Part shown: positions 15,975 to 23,759 of the stretch, piece by piece
Numbering within the stretch: the stretch's first letter is position 1
Layout of the letters: every line of letters starts with the position of its first letter
Source of the DNA: Candidatus Methanoperedens sp.
GTDB lineage: Archaea > Halobacteriota > Methanosarcinia > Methanosarcinales > Methanoperedenaceae
Assembly (NCBI GenBank): GCA_028717345.1
Contig: JAQUNZ010000022.1
Coordinates: forward strand, 1 to 34,845
Direction: 5' to 3'
Length of the DNA stretch: 34,845 nucleotides
Notes under the pieces: model-generated
Databases searched by the model: none
Seen by the model: the letters and a program-made list of their open reading frames with translations, nothing else
What the model was told of the DNA's origin: nothing
Made by a program: the position numbers and the translations under genes

Positions 15975-16202
15975 ATGACTGAAATGTTCCGGCTCCTTAA
16001 AATCCTTGGGCTGATCTCTGTATTAAGTTATATGATCGTAATTTTATTTACCTGGATGTATGCAAATCATCAGGGATATGTGTATTTTTATGCAGGAGAA
16101 CCTGTTTCGTTCATAAAATATCCGGAATGGATCCTAGGGATCATCGGGATATTTGCCATAGCCAGCGATTTGCGAAATGAAATGAACGCTAAATTGGGAT
16201 GA
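15975..16202 (+). CDS. Two-helix membrane protein, short paralogue
   Basis: A 75-residue protein with helix 1 (about LLKILGLISVLSYMIVILFTW), an exterior-type loop with YANHQGYVYFYAGEPVSF, then IKYPEWILGIIGIFAIASDL as helix 2 and a short charged tail. The ATG at 15975 is chosen because AGGTGA lies 5 bp upstream; the frame extends back to 15894 without support. Near duplicate of the C-terminal part of the preceding gene. No family recognised. It lies just before the cfb genes, but nothing ties it to cofactor synthesis. Confidence 0.7.
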   Translation: MTEMFRLLKILGLISVLSYMIVILFTWMYANHQGYVYFYAGEPVSFIKYPEWILGIIGIFAIASDLRNEMNAKLG

Positions 16203-16278
16203 AGATCAGTTATAATAGTGCGAAAGTCTTATCATAATAAGTGCATATAGGCTAAATCCGCTAACCCGGTGAAAAAAG

Positions 16279-17397
16279 ATGCCTGTCAAACAAAAAGAAC
16301 CACTTATTATGCACCCGCGTCCCAGTTCGATTGTGGCTGCGCTATACACCCTTAGAGACCTTGATACCGATGTCGTGATACTTCACGGTCCACCGGGCTG
16401 CAGTTTCAAACACGCGCGGCTTCTTGAAGAGGACGGGATGAGAGTCGTCACTACATCTCTTGATGAATCTGGCTTTGTATTCGGGGGGCACGATGCGCTT
16501 GTAGAGGTGCTCGAGAAAGTGATCAAACGGTTTAACCCTAAACGGATAGGCATCGTTGGAACCTGTGCTTCCATGATAATCGGGGAGGAACTTCATGAGG
16601 CTGTTATGGATGTACAGCCAGATGTTCCTGTTATCGAAGTAGAGGTACATGCAGGTTACAGGGACAACACCAAAGGAGTAATCATCGCCCTTGAATCAGC
16701 GCTTGCATCAGGCATAATCAGCGAAACTGAGTTCGAGAGGCAGAAATCTCTTCTTAAGGAAGCCACGATGGTCGAAAAGCGCCACGGAGCCGCAAGCAAG
16801 GAGTATCTCGAACCAAGCAGAGGGGATTTGAAATATAAGGTGGCAGAAAGGCTTATTGAATTAATAAAGAATGGTAAAAAGGGTATTAACATCCTCAACG
16901 CCAAGAAAGAAACAGCTTTTATGTTCGCAGATATAAACCTTGCAGTAGCGCAGGTGGCGGAAAAAATGGGCAAAAGCTCCAATATCATTAATATGGCGAA
17001 CCTTGATGAGAAACTGGGGCTTCCCAAGAACAGGAGGAACGCCCGCGAGGTCAAAGACGATCTTGAGAAGGCAGGGATGAGAATACATCATGTCATCGGA
17101 GGACTGGATGAGTATCCCATTGCCGGGATTACTGCCAGCCAGATAATCGGCGAAAAATATACAGATTTCGATTTTGCAGTAATTACAGGCGTGCCTCATG
17201 CGCTTCCTATGGACAATTTAAAGGATATGGAATTATTCTCTATTACCAATGGTCCTCGCCAGGTAGTGCCCTTAAAAGAGATGGGGCATAAGCATGTCGT
17301 GGTCGAGATAGACCTGCATCCCAAGACGCTTGGAGTGAATCACATCGTAGAGTCGGAGTTTGGCGCGACTCTGAGGGAGCTTGCAAAAGATGCCTAA
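16279..17397 (+). CDS. cfbD: Ni-sirohydrochlorin a,c-diamide reductive cyclase, NifD-like subunit
   Basis: The nitrogenase-like catalytic component of coenzyme F430 synthesis. With CfbC it carries out the ATP-driven six-electron reduction and ring closure of Ni-sirohydrochlorin a,c-diamide to seco-F430. The 372-residue protein is short for a NifD relative, as CfbD is. It shows [14 protein letters not shown] (Cys41) and [14 protein letters not shown] (Cys96), candidate ligands for the intersubunit Fe-S cluster, plus [17 protein letters not shown] at the end. GGTGA precedes the ATG by about 5 bp. It overlaps cfbC by 8 bp. Its presence implies methyl-coenzyme M reductase elsewhere in the genome. 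Confidence 0.93.
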   Translation: MPVKQKEPLIMHPRPSSIVAALYTLRDLDTDVVILHGPPGCSFKHARLLEEDGMRVVTTSLDESGFVFGGHDALVEVLEKVIKRFNPKRIGIVGTCASMIIGEELHEAVMDVQPDVPVIEVEVHAGYRDNTKGVIIALESALASGIISETEFERQKSLLKEATMVEKRHGAASKEYLEPSRGDLKYKVAERLIELIKNGKKGINILNAKKETAFMFADINLAVAQVAEKMGKSSNIINMANLDEKLGLPKNRRNAREVKDDLEKAGMRIHHVIGGLDEYPIAGITASQIIGEKYTDFDFAVITGVPHALPMDNLKDMELFSITNGPRQVVPLKEMGHKHVVVEIDLHPKTLGVNHIVESEFGATLRELAKDA

Positions 17398-18181
17398 GCA
17401 GATAGCGATCTATGGAAAAGGCGGTATCGGGAAATCAAGCACAGCCTCCAACGTAGCGGCAGCATGCGCCGACGAGGGTTACCGTGTCACGATAATAGGA
17501 TGCGACCCAAAGAGCGACTCATCCATAACGCTTCTTCGTGGCAGGCGCATCCCTACTATTATGGACCTGATGCGGGAGGGTGAGGACATAAAGGAAGAAG
17601 ATATCGTTTTTTCCGGGTACAAAGGGGTAAAATGCGTGGAGATCGGGGGTCCTGAACCCGGAATCGGCTGCGCAGGCAGAGGGATAATAGTTGCTATCGG
17701 GCTCCTCAGGAAAATTTCAACAGCAATAGAGGATACAGACCTTGTTATTTATGATGTTCCCGGTGATATCGTATGCGGCGGGTTCGTTGCTCCGGTCAAG
17801 AAAGGACTGGTGAACGAGGCGTACGTGCTCACATCGGGTGAGTACATGCCGCTTTATGCAGCCAACAACATTTGCAAAGGGCTTTCCCGGCTTGAGATGA
17901 CGCTCAACGGGGTTATCTGCAACTCGCGGGGCGCGCCCAATGAAGAAAAGATAGTGAGCGAATTCGCAAAAGAGATAGGGAGCCAGTTGCTTGCCTTTAT
18001 TCCAAAAGATGTTCTTGTCCAGACATGCGAAAGGGATGGATTTTCAGTTATTGAAAAGGCGCCGGATTCAGCCATTGCCGGGGTTTACAGGAAACTTGCG
18101 AAAGCGATAATGGCTGAAAAGAGTGCTAAGATTGCTGTGCCACTTTCTGATGCACGGCTTAGAGAACTGACCAGGATTTAA
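17390..18181 (+). CDS. cfbC: Ni-sirohydrochlorin a,c-diamide reductive cyclase, NifH-like subunit
   Basis: The Fe-protein partner of CfbD, delivering electrons with ATP hydrolysis. The 263-residue protein has the deviant Walker [10 protein letters not shown] (about 9-17), GCDPKSDS, the first cluster cysteine in GIGCAGRG (about Cys94) and the second in [11 protein letters not shown] (about Cys129), all NifH features; these bind the homodimer's [4Fe-4S] cluster. The ATG at 17390 is preferred over a TTG at 17381; GAGGGAG lies about 10 bp upstream. It overlaps cfbD by 8 bp. Its stop codon lies inside the left 13-bp repeat that starts the defence cassette. Confidence 0.94.
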   Translation: MPKQIAIYGKGGIGKSSTASNVAAACADEGYRVTIIGCDPKSDSSITLLRGRRIPTIMDLMREGEDIKEEDIVFSGYKGVKCVEIGGPEPGIGCAGRGIIVAIGLLRKISTAIEDTDLVIYDVPGDIVCGGFVAPVKKGLVNEAYVLTSGEYMPLYAANNICKGLSRLEMTLNGVICNSRGAPNEEKIVSEFAKEIGSQLLAFIPKDVLVQTCERDGFSVIEKAPDSAIAGVYRKLAKAIMAEKSAKIAVPLSDARLRELTRI

Positions 18182-18190
18182 CCGCAGATG
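18178..18190 (+). repeat. Left 13-bp inverted repeat bracketing the defence cassette
   Basis: TTAACCGCAGATG includes the cfbC stop (18179-18181) and the ATG of the next gene. Its exact reverse complement lies at 22129-22141, after mcrB. The match extends outward imperfectly: gattta precedes it here and taaatc follows the right copy after four extra bases. Confidence 0.65.
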
Positions 18191-18490
18191 GAGTTTATTG
18201 ATATGTTCAGTAGGAGGATTAAGCTCACCGAAGAACGTTGGAATCATATCGCAAAGACGCACCCAGAGCTAAGAGATATGTTAGATGATTTAAAAGGTGC
18301 CCTGGAAGATCCCGAATTAATCAAAAGAAGCACCTATAGCGAGAATGTGGTGTTGTTTTATAGGTATTATGCGCATATATACGAAGGAAAGCATATGTGT
18401 GTTGTAGTCAGTATTGATGATGAATCGATAGTTACAGCGTATATAACCGATAGAATAAAAAAAGGCGAGGTTGTATGGAAAAAAAATTGA
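18188..18490 (+). CDS. Small BECR-like RNase toxin candidate
   Basis: A 100-residue protein opening MEFIDMFSRRIKLTEERWNH. The motifs ERWNHIAKTHPEL, LIKRSTYSENVVLFYRYY, MCVVVSID and VTAYITDRIKKGEVVW are those of small proteins of the PBECR/barnase-EndoU-like group that often sit next to DUF2283 genes. The conserved His in HIAKTHPEL, the Tyr/Arg pair and the TAYITDRIKKG strand are candidate active-site elements. Toxin function is inferred from fold type and partner, not shown. The ATG at 18188 lies in the 13-bp repeat; an ATG at 18203 with GGAG upstream is an alternative. It overlaps the next gene by 16 bp. Confidence 0.7.
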   Translation: MEFIDMFSRRIKLTEERWNHIAKTHPELRDMLDDLKGALEDPELIKRSTYSENVVLFYRYYAHIYEGKHMCVVVSIDDESIVTAYITDRIKKGEVVWKKN

Positions 18491-18726
18491 AATTTTTCTT
18501 CGATAAAAAAGGAGATGTCCTCGATATCGCAATCGGTAAGCCCAAAGAAGCGATTTCCAGAGAGATAGGCAATGATGTTATTATTAGAATTGATCAAAAG
18601 ACAAAAGAGATAGTGGGCTTCACTATTTTAAATTTTGAGAAACGATTTGAACACAAAGCAAGGTCGGAAACGCTTCCGATAACGGCTACTTTTTGCCAGA
18701 CCGAAGAGTTGGAGGCAGAAGGATAA
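18475..18726 (+). CDS. DUF2283-family protein, candidate antitoxin
   Basis: An 83-residue protein with the DUF2283 pattern: KLKFFFDKKGDVLDIAIGKP, EAISREIGNDVIIRID and EIVGFTILNFEKRF, followed by a polar tail. Members are small beta-rich proteins commonly encoded next to putative toxins, which suggests an antitoxin role here. GAGGT lies close before the ATG, inside the end of the upstream gene, so the pair is translationally coupled. Followed after 29 bp by mcrC, with a self-complementary TTAATTTAAATTAA at 18740-18753 in between. Confidence 0.75.
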   Translation: MEKKLKFFFDKKGDVLDIAIGKPKEAISREIGNDVIIRIDQKTKEIVGFTILNFEKRFEHKARSETLPITATFCQTEELEAEG

Positions 18727-18755
18727 AGGTAAAATAGCCTTAATTTAAATTAAAG

Positions 18756-20075
18756 ATGCCAAGAACAATAACTCTTTTTGAACACCAAAAATGCAGCTAT
18801 AAGTATTTAATGGAGAGATACGGATTTCAAAAAGAGCATCGGTCAATTTTGAAAAAGCTTTATGGGGATAAAAAAATATTCTATTTCTTAGATGATGCTT
18901 TTGTGGCCACCGAACAGGTAGGCATAGTCCGCGCTGGAGATTTTTCAATCGAAATTCTTCCCAAGATTGATATGACCGGCAAAGCAGATGCCATAGATGC
19001 AGAATCCGTGAATTCAGCGCGAACAAACCTTCTTGTCCTGCTCAGATATGCGTTTGATTTAAAAGCATACGAAAATGAAATCGCAGCAATGCATAAAAAG
19101 CCTGCTGATTGGTTTGAAATCCTGACTTTTTTGTATGCAAAAAACCTGCAAGAAGCGTTAAAGCGTGGAATTTTTCGAAATTACATAACTTATGAGGAAA
19201 ATTTAGGCGTTCTTAAAGGAAAATGGCTGATCTCACAACATCTCAAAATTAATCGTTTTCAAAAACATCGGTTTTATGTTCAATATGATGAATTCAGCCC
19301 GGATAATCTTTTGAATCAAGTTTTGAAGCATGCGGCAATCCAGATGAGATGCCGGTCAATGTATGCCAGCAACCGCCAGCAATTAGCCATGCTTTCTGAC
19401 TGGATGGATGAAGTTATCCTTCCTTCTGCCCTGAATAATGCTGTTTTAGAGCAGATAATCTTTACAAGGTTGAACGAAAGATTCCGTCCTCTTTTCAATC
19501 TAGCAAAGCTTTTTCTGGAACATCAAGCCACTGAGACCAAAGTGGGAGCTACCAGTGCCTTTGCCTATACTTTTGACATGAATAAATTGTTTGAGAAATT
19601 TATTGCGAGGTTCATTCAAGAACATAGAGGGAGAATATTGGGAGGAACTGGATATGAGCATTGTGCAATACTGGAACAAGCAATTGGGGATCGAAGATGG
19701 ATTGCAAAGGATGCAAATAAAAAGAATATCTTTCAAATGAAACCTGACATCATATTTAAAGATGGCCAGAATGGAAATGTGTCTCTAGTTATCGATACTA
19801 AATATAAAATTCTAGACGGTGAAGATAGAAAAATGGGCATTTCACAAGAAGATATGTATCAGGCAGCAGTCTATGCTCAGGTTTACCACTGCCGGAGAGT
19901 TGTTTTGATATATCCACAAGTGGATAATATTGCGCCAATACAAAAGAACTTTAAATTGAATGGATTAGACGCCAGTGTTGAGGTAAGAACAGTGAATTTA
20001 AGTATAGACTTGCCTAAAGAAGTATTTAAAATCATAAATGAGTTAAATAAGATCGTTGCTGGAAAAAATACGTAA
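18756..20075 (+). CDS. mcrC: McrC-type nuclease subunit of a McrBC modification-dependent restriction system
   Basis: The 439-residue protein has an N-terminal McrC domain (VGIVRAGDFSIEILPKID, LLVLLRYAFDLK) and a C-terminal PD-(D/E)xK nuclease. The nuclease core is MKPDIIF (about Asp331) and VIDTKYK (about Asp347 and Lys349), with the helix QEDMYQAAVYAQVY after it. McrC joins the McrB GTPase ring and cuts DNA carrying modified cytosine or other modified bases. It lies before mcrB, the reverse of the usual mcrB-mcrC order. No Shine-Dalgarno is obvious at the ATG; an AT palindrome just upstream may be part of a promoter. Codon use and base composition are AT-richer than in the flanking cfb genes, consistent with transfer. 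Confidence 0.9.
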   Translation: MPRTITLFEHQKCSYKYLMERYGFQKEHRSILKKLYGDKKIFYFLDDAFVATEQVGIVRAGDFSIEILPKIDMTGKADAIDAESVNSARTNLLVLLRYAFDLKAYENEIAAMHKKPADWFEILTFLYAKNLQEALKRGIFRNYITYEENLGVLKGKWLISQHLKINRFQKHRFYVQYDEFSPDNLLNQVLKHAAIQMRCRSMYASNRQQLAMLSDWMDEVILPSALNNAVLEQIIFTRLNERFRPLFNLAKLFLEHQATETKVGATSAFAYTFDMNKLFEKFIARFIQEHRGRILGGTGYEHCAILEQAIGDRRWIAKDANKKNIFQMKPDIIFKDGQNGNVSLVIDTKYKILDGEDRKMGISQEDMYQAAVYAQVYHCRRVVLIYPQVDNIAPIQKNFKLNGLDASVEVRTVNLSIDLPKEVFKIINELNKIVAGKNT

Positions 20076-20127
20076 CAATTAATGAAGGAATAATAAAATT
20101 GAAGCCAAATAAAAAGGAAGTTAAGAA

Positions 20128-22107
20128 ATGACTGGGGGAAATGCTGGAATAAGATATTGGAAGATTTCACCTGGAAAAGGAGCAGAGAATTGGGAAGTAT
20201 GTAGAGATAATAATATTATATCAATCGGGTGGAATGAAACAGAAGATTGGAGAAAAACCAAATTTGGTGATTTGACAACAAATACCGATAATGAAAAAAT
20301 AAAAATGGTTTTAAAGAACTATTATCCGAAATTTAATTCTATGGAAATAGGACAATCGTCAGCTATTATCAGGCTATTTTTAGAAATAAAACCTGGAGAT
20401 AAGGTCGTTGTTTATGATAAAAATTACCATATAAACGCTATGTGTAAAGTTATTGGTGAATATGAGTTTGAAGAAGATTATGATTATCCACATACTAAAA
20501 AAGTTGAGTGGATAAAAATTTTTAGTCCCCCTTTTGATATTAGACCGATTAAACTTGATACAAAAATGGGGGTTCCTAAAACGGTTATTAAAATGACAGA
20601 AAGAGATTGGAATGCCATCTATAACTATGCTATTAGGAACGGTGAAACTGAAGAAAAGGAAAAAAAGGAAGAAGAGGTAGATATGGATAATCCACATGAA
20701 AATCTAAACGTAATTCTCTACGGTCCACCCGGAACAGGTAAAACTTATGAAACCCCAAACAAAGCCCTTGAAATTATCCATAAAGATAATAATTATTGCT
20801 CCGGTAAAGAAAGGCGAGAACTTGTGCAGGAATTTAATAAACTTCTTGAAAAAAAACAAATCAAGTTTATAACTTTTCATCAGTCTTATTCATATGAGGA
20901 TTTTATTGAAGGTATTAGGCCAGAAAGTAAACCTAACGGTTCAATTGAATATCCTGTTAAAGATGGTCTTTTTAAGCAAATGTGTTTTGAGGCAGCTTAT
21001 GAATTAATCAAGGATCAAATCGAAAACAAAGACATATCCTTTGAATTAGCATTTAAACAATTTACTGACAAATTTAATGATCAAAAGCTTAATGATCAAA
21101 AGTTTTTATTAAAAACAAAGAACGATAAACCAGTTGAAATAATTTCAATTGAAGACAATGTTCGAATTAAAATTGAAAACGGTAATGAATATCCCGTATC
21201 TATTGCTCCACTTAGAGAAGTTTTCCAAAAATGGGATCAAATAGAAAAAGTCGATGACGTTTGGGAAAAATTAAAAGTCGGAGGTGGTGTTGAAAGTTAT
21301 GTATATGCGATAGTTGCTTATCTTAAAGATTTGAGCAGCAAGATACAAAATAATAATGACTCAGATATAGGATATGAAGCTAAAAAAGCGCATGTTTTGG
21401 GCAAATTATCTTTAGATAATTTTAGAACAAAATCTGGGGAGCCGCATGTTCTTATTATAGACGAAATCAATCGTGGAAATATCTCTAAAATATTTGGCGA
21501 ACTTATCACGCTGGTAGAAGACGACAAAAGACTGGGGGCTGAGAATGAGCTTACTGCAACGCTTCCTTACTCTAAAGAAAGATTTGGTGTTCCTTCTAAT
21601 CTTTACATTATCGGTACAATGAACACAGCAGATCGTTCCATTGCCCTATTGGATATTGCTTTGCGCCGCAGGTTCACCTTCGAAGAAATGATGCCTAAAC
21701 CTGAGCTACTCGATGGAATCTCAATCAATGGGATTAATTTAGCAGAATTACTTGAAAATCTCAATAATCGAATAACAGCACTGATAGATCGAGATCACCA
21801 AATTGGACACAGTTACTTTTTGAACCTTAAAGGACTGGAACCTGAAGATGCAAAAAACAATTTAGTTTCAATATGGTACAAGAAAATTATACCGCTTCTA
21901 CAGGAATATTTCTATAATGATTGGGAGCGTCTATCTTTAGTTTTGAATGAAGGATTCATTTTGAAGGAAGATAATCCATTTCAGGGAGATTACTCATGCA
22001 GCTATGTTTATAGAATCAAACCATACGACCAAGAGGAATTCAAACATAATTTAGAATCCATTATGTCAGAGGCACAAAATGACAATGATGAAAAATCAAT
22101 GGAATAA
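20128..22107 (+). CDS. mcrB: McrB-type AAA+ GTPase with N-terminal EVE/PUA-like modified-base reader
   Basis: A 659-residue motor and recognition subunit. The N-terminal part (about 8-165) has YWKISPGKGAENWEVCRDNN, IISIGWNE, LEIKPGDKVVVYDKNY and WNAIYNYA, which resembles EVE/PUA-like domains reported on other McrB homologues to read modified bases. A charged linker (about 172-186) leads to the AAA+ domain. This has Walker A GPPGTGKT (199-206), Walker B VLIIDEINRG (441-450), the McrB signature GTMNTADRSI (496-505) and an arginine-rich ALRRRFTF. GGAAG precedes the ATG by about 8 bp. It lies 52 bp after mcrC. The modified base that is recognised cannot be deduced. AT-rich like mcrC. Confidence 0.9.
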   Translation: MTGGNAGIRYWKISPGKGAENWEVCRDNNIISIGWNETEDWRKTKFGDLTTNTDNEKIKMVLKNYYPKFNSMEIGQSSAIIRLFLEIKPGDKVVVYDKNYHINAMCKVIGEYEFEEDYDYPHTKKVEWIKIFSPPFDIRPIKLDTKMGVPKTVIKMTERDWNAIYNYAIRNGETEEKEKKEEEVDMDNPHENLNVILYGPPGTGKTYETPNKALEIIHKDNNYCSGKERRELVQEFNKLLEKKQIKFITFHQSYSYEDFIEGIRPESKPNGSIEYPVKDGLFKQMCFEAAYELIKDQIENKDISFELAFKQFTDKFNDQKLNDQKFLLKTKNDKPVEIISIEDNVRIKIENGNEYPVSIAPLREVFQKWDQIEKVDDVWEKLKVGGGVESYVYAIVAYLKDLSSKIQNNNDSDIGYEAKKAHVLGKLSLDNFRTKSGEPHVLIIDEINRGNISKIFGELITLVEDDKRLGAENELTATLPYSKERFGVPSNLYIIGTMNTADRSIALLDIALRRRFTFEEMMPKPELLDGISINGINLAELLENLNNRITALIDRDHQIGHSYFLNLKGLEPEDAKNNLVSIWYKKIIPLLQEYFYNDWERLSLVLNEGFILKEDNPFQGDYSCSYVYRIKPYDQEEFKHNLESIMSEAQNDNDEKSME

Positions 22108-22128
22108 ACCACACAACAAATCTGCGTT

Positions 22129-22141
22129 CATCTGCGGTTAA
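22129..22141 (-). repeat. Right 13-bp inverted repeat bracketing the defence cassette
   Basis: CATCTGCGGTTAA is the exact reverse complement of 18178-18190. It sits inside a longer tctgcgttcatctgcggtta run (22121-22140) that looks like a dispersed intergenic repeat unit (TCTGCG twice). Confidence 0.65.
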
Positions 22142-22186
22142 TTAAATCTAATGAAATTTTTGGAAACTAATAAAAAATCATAAAAT

Positions 22187-23614
22187 ATGACAGAAAAACT
22201 AGACATCCCCCGCATCCTTATAGCAGGCGACCGCTCCTCAGCGGGAAAGACCACCATTTCTATCGGTATAATGTCTGTACTGCGCGACAAGGGGTATAAA
22301 GTGCAGCCATTCAAGGTCGGGCTTGACTTTATCGATCCGAGCTACCACACAGAAGTAACTGGCAGGTACTCGCGCAATCTTGACGGATATCTGATGTCGG
22401 AGCAGGCTGTCAGTGAAGTTTATTCACATGCTATTGAGGGAGCAGATATCTCAATTATTGAAGGTGTTCGCGGACTTTATGAGGGGCTTTCTGCCACAAG
22501 CGATGTCGGTAGCACGGCGCAGATAGCAAAATTGCTGGACTGCCCTGTTATCCTTGTCATCAATGCAAGGAGCATCACGCGAAGCACGGCTGCGCTTGTT
22601 TCGGGTTATAAATCATTTGACCCTGAAGTTAATATCGTTGGAGTGATACTGAATAACATCGGCAGCAGCAGGCATGCTGATAAAGCAAGGGAAGCCATTG
22701 AGACTTATACTGGCACTCCCGTTATCGGCGAGATACCGCGCAACGACTCCATGAAGATCTCAATGAGGCATCTTGGTCTTATCCCTGCTCTTGAAGGGAG
22801 GCGAAGGCTTGCTGGTTTTGATGATAATCTCGTAAAGATAAAGGACATAATCAGGGAAGGTATCGATATCGACAGGCTGGTAACACTCGCCCGCACGGCA
22901 AAGCCGCTGAAGGCGCCTCAGGAAAATATCTTCAAACCTGCATTTGCTGGGAATAATGTCAGAATTGGCGTGGCGCTTGATGAAGCCTTCAATTTCTACT
23001 ACCGCGACAATCTTGATCTGCTTGAACTTGCAGGCGCAGAGCTTGTTTATTTCAGTCCTGTCAACGACAGCGCTCTCCCTCAGGTCGATGGTCTGTATAT
23101 TGGCGGCGGCTACCCTGAATTATTCGCTCGGGAGCTTGAGAATAATGAGAATATGAGGGAGTCTGTTCGCCAGGCTTCATCAGAAGGATTACCCATATAT
23201 GCGGAATGCGGCGGGCTCATGTATCTTACTCAGGAGATAAAGACAGATGTTTCAGGGACTGGTAAACATACCATGGCAGAGATGGAAGGTGGGACATTTC
23301 GCATGGCAGGCGCATTACCGGGAAGGACGCTGATGGGTCATAAGCGAGTGGTTAGCTATAATGTCGGAAATTTTGTGATCGACAATATCATCGGGAAAGC
23401 AGGGGCTTCATTCATCGGGCATGAATTCCACCATTCAGAGATAGTGGATATCCCCGAAAATACTGCATTTGCAATAAGGCTTGACAGGGGAACAGGCATC
23501 AGGGGCGAGCTTGATGGTATTCTGGTTGAGAATACAATGGCAGCCTATGCTCATCTGCATGCTGCATCTTATACAGAGTTTGCCAGGTCGTTCGTTGGGT
23601 TCTGCAGAAAGTGA
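22187..23614 (+). CDS. cfbB: Ni-sirohydrochlorin a,c-diamide synthase
   Basis: A 475-residue CbiA/CobB-type amidotransferase that uses ATP and glutamine to amidate the a and c side chains of Ni-sirohydrochlorin, the step before CfbCD. The N-terminal ATPase domain has GDRSSAGKTT (14-23), KVGLDFIDPSYH and GVRGLYEG (93-100). The C-terminal class I glutaminase domain has IGGGYPELFA, the nucleophile in IYAECGGLMYL (about Cys341) and a GHEFHHSE motif. I call CfbB rather than the cobalamin enzyme CbiA because cfbC and cfbD are nearby. No Shine-Dalgarno precedes the ATG; the AT-rich stretch 22138-22180 may carry a separate promoter after the cassette. Confidence 0.88.
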   Translation: MTEKLDIPRILIAGDRSSAGKTTISIGIMSVLRDKGYKVQPFKVGLDFIDPSYHTEVTGRYSRNLDGYLMSEQAVSEVYSHAIEGADISIIEGVRGLYEGLSATSDVGSTAQIAKLLDCPVILVINARSITRSTAALVSGYKSFDPEVNIVGVILNNIGSSRHADKAREAIETYTGTPVIGEIPRNDSMKISMRHLGLIPALEGRRRLAGFDDNLVKIKDIIREGIDIDRLVTLARTAKPLKAPQENIFKPAFAGNNVRIGVALDEAFNFYYRDNLDLLELAGAELVYFSPVNDSALPQVDGLYIGGGYPELFARELENNENMRESVRQASSEGLPIYAECGGLMYLTQEIKTDVSGTGKHTMAEMEGGTFRMAGALPGRTLMGHKRVVSYNVGNFVIDNIIGKAGASFIGHEFHHSEIVDIPENTAFAIRLDRGTGIRGELDGILVENTMAAYAHLHAASYTEFARSFVGFCRK

Positions 23615-23682
23615 ATCCCTGCGGATTTTTAAATTAAACAGATAGATAAATTTATATAAATTACCATGGTTATTATGATGTA

Positions 23683-23706
23683 AGTTCAAAAATACTTGCT
23701 TGAACT
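23683..23706. promoter_or_regulatory. Inverted repeat downstream of TATA box of the formate dehydrogenase operon
   Basis: AGTTCAA (23683-23689) and TTGAACT (23700-23706) form a perfect 7-base inverted repeat with a 10-base gap. A TATA-like tttatataaa lies at 23651-23660, so the repeat starts roughly where transcription should begin. This is a typical position for an archaeal repressor site. The operon start codon is at 23760 after an AAGGAG. Confidence 0.45.
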
Positions 23707-23759
23707 CAAAAACGGGGAAAAACGGGTTGATTGTATATGGGTTTTGAAGGAGCAAATAT

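Noticed and set aside
18178-22141. Insertion sequence carrying the McrBC cassette
   Set aside because: There is no transposase and no target-site duplication that I can see; the short inverted repeats alone do not make an IS element.
22187-23614. CbiA, the cobalamin-pathway cobyrinate a,c-diamide synthase
   Set aside because: Sequence alone cannot fully separate it from CfbB, but cfbC and cfbD on the same strand just upstream make CfbB the better call.
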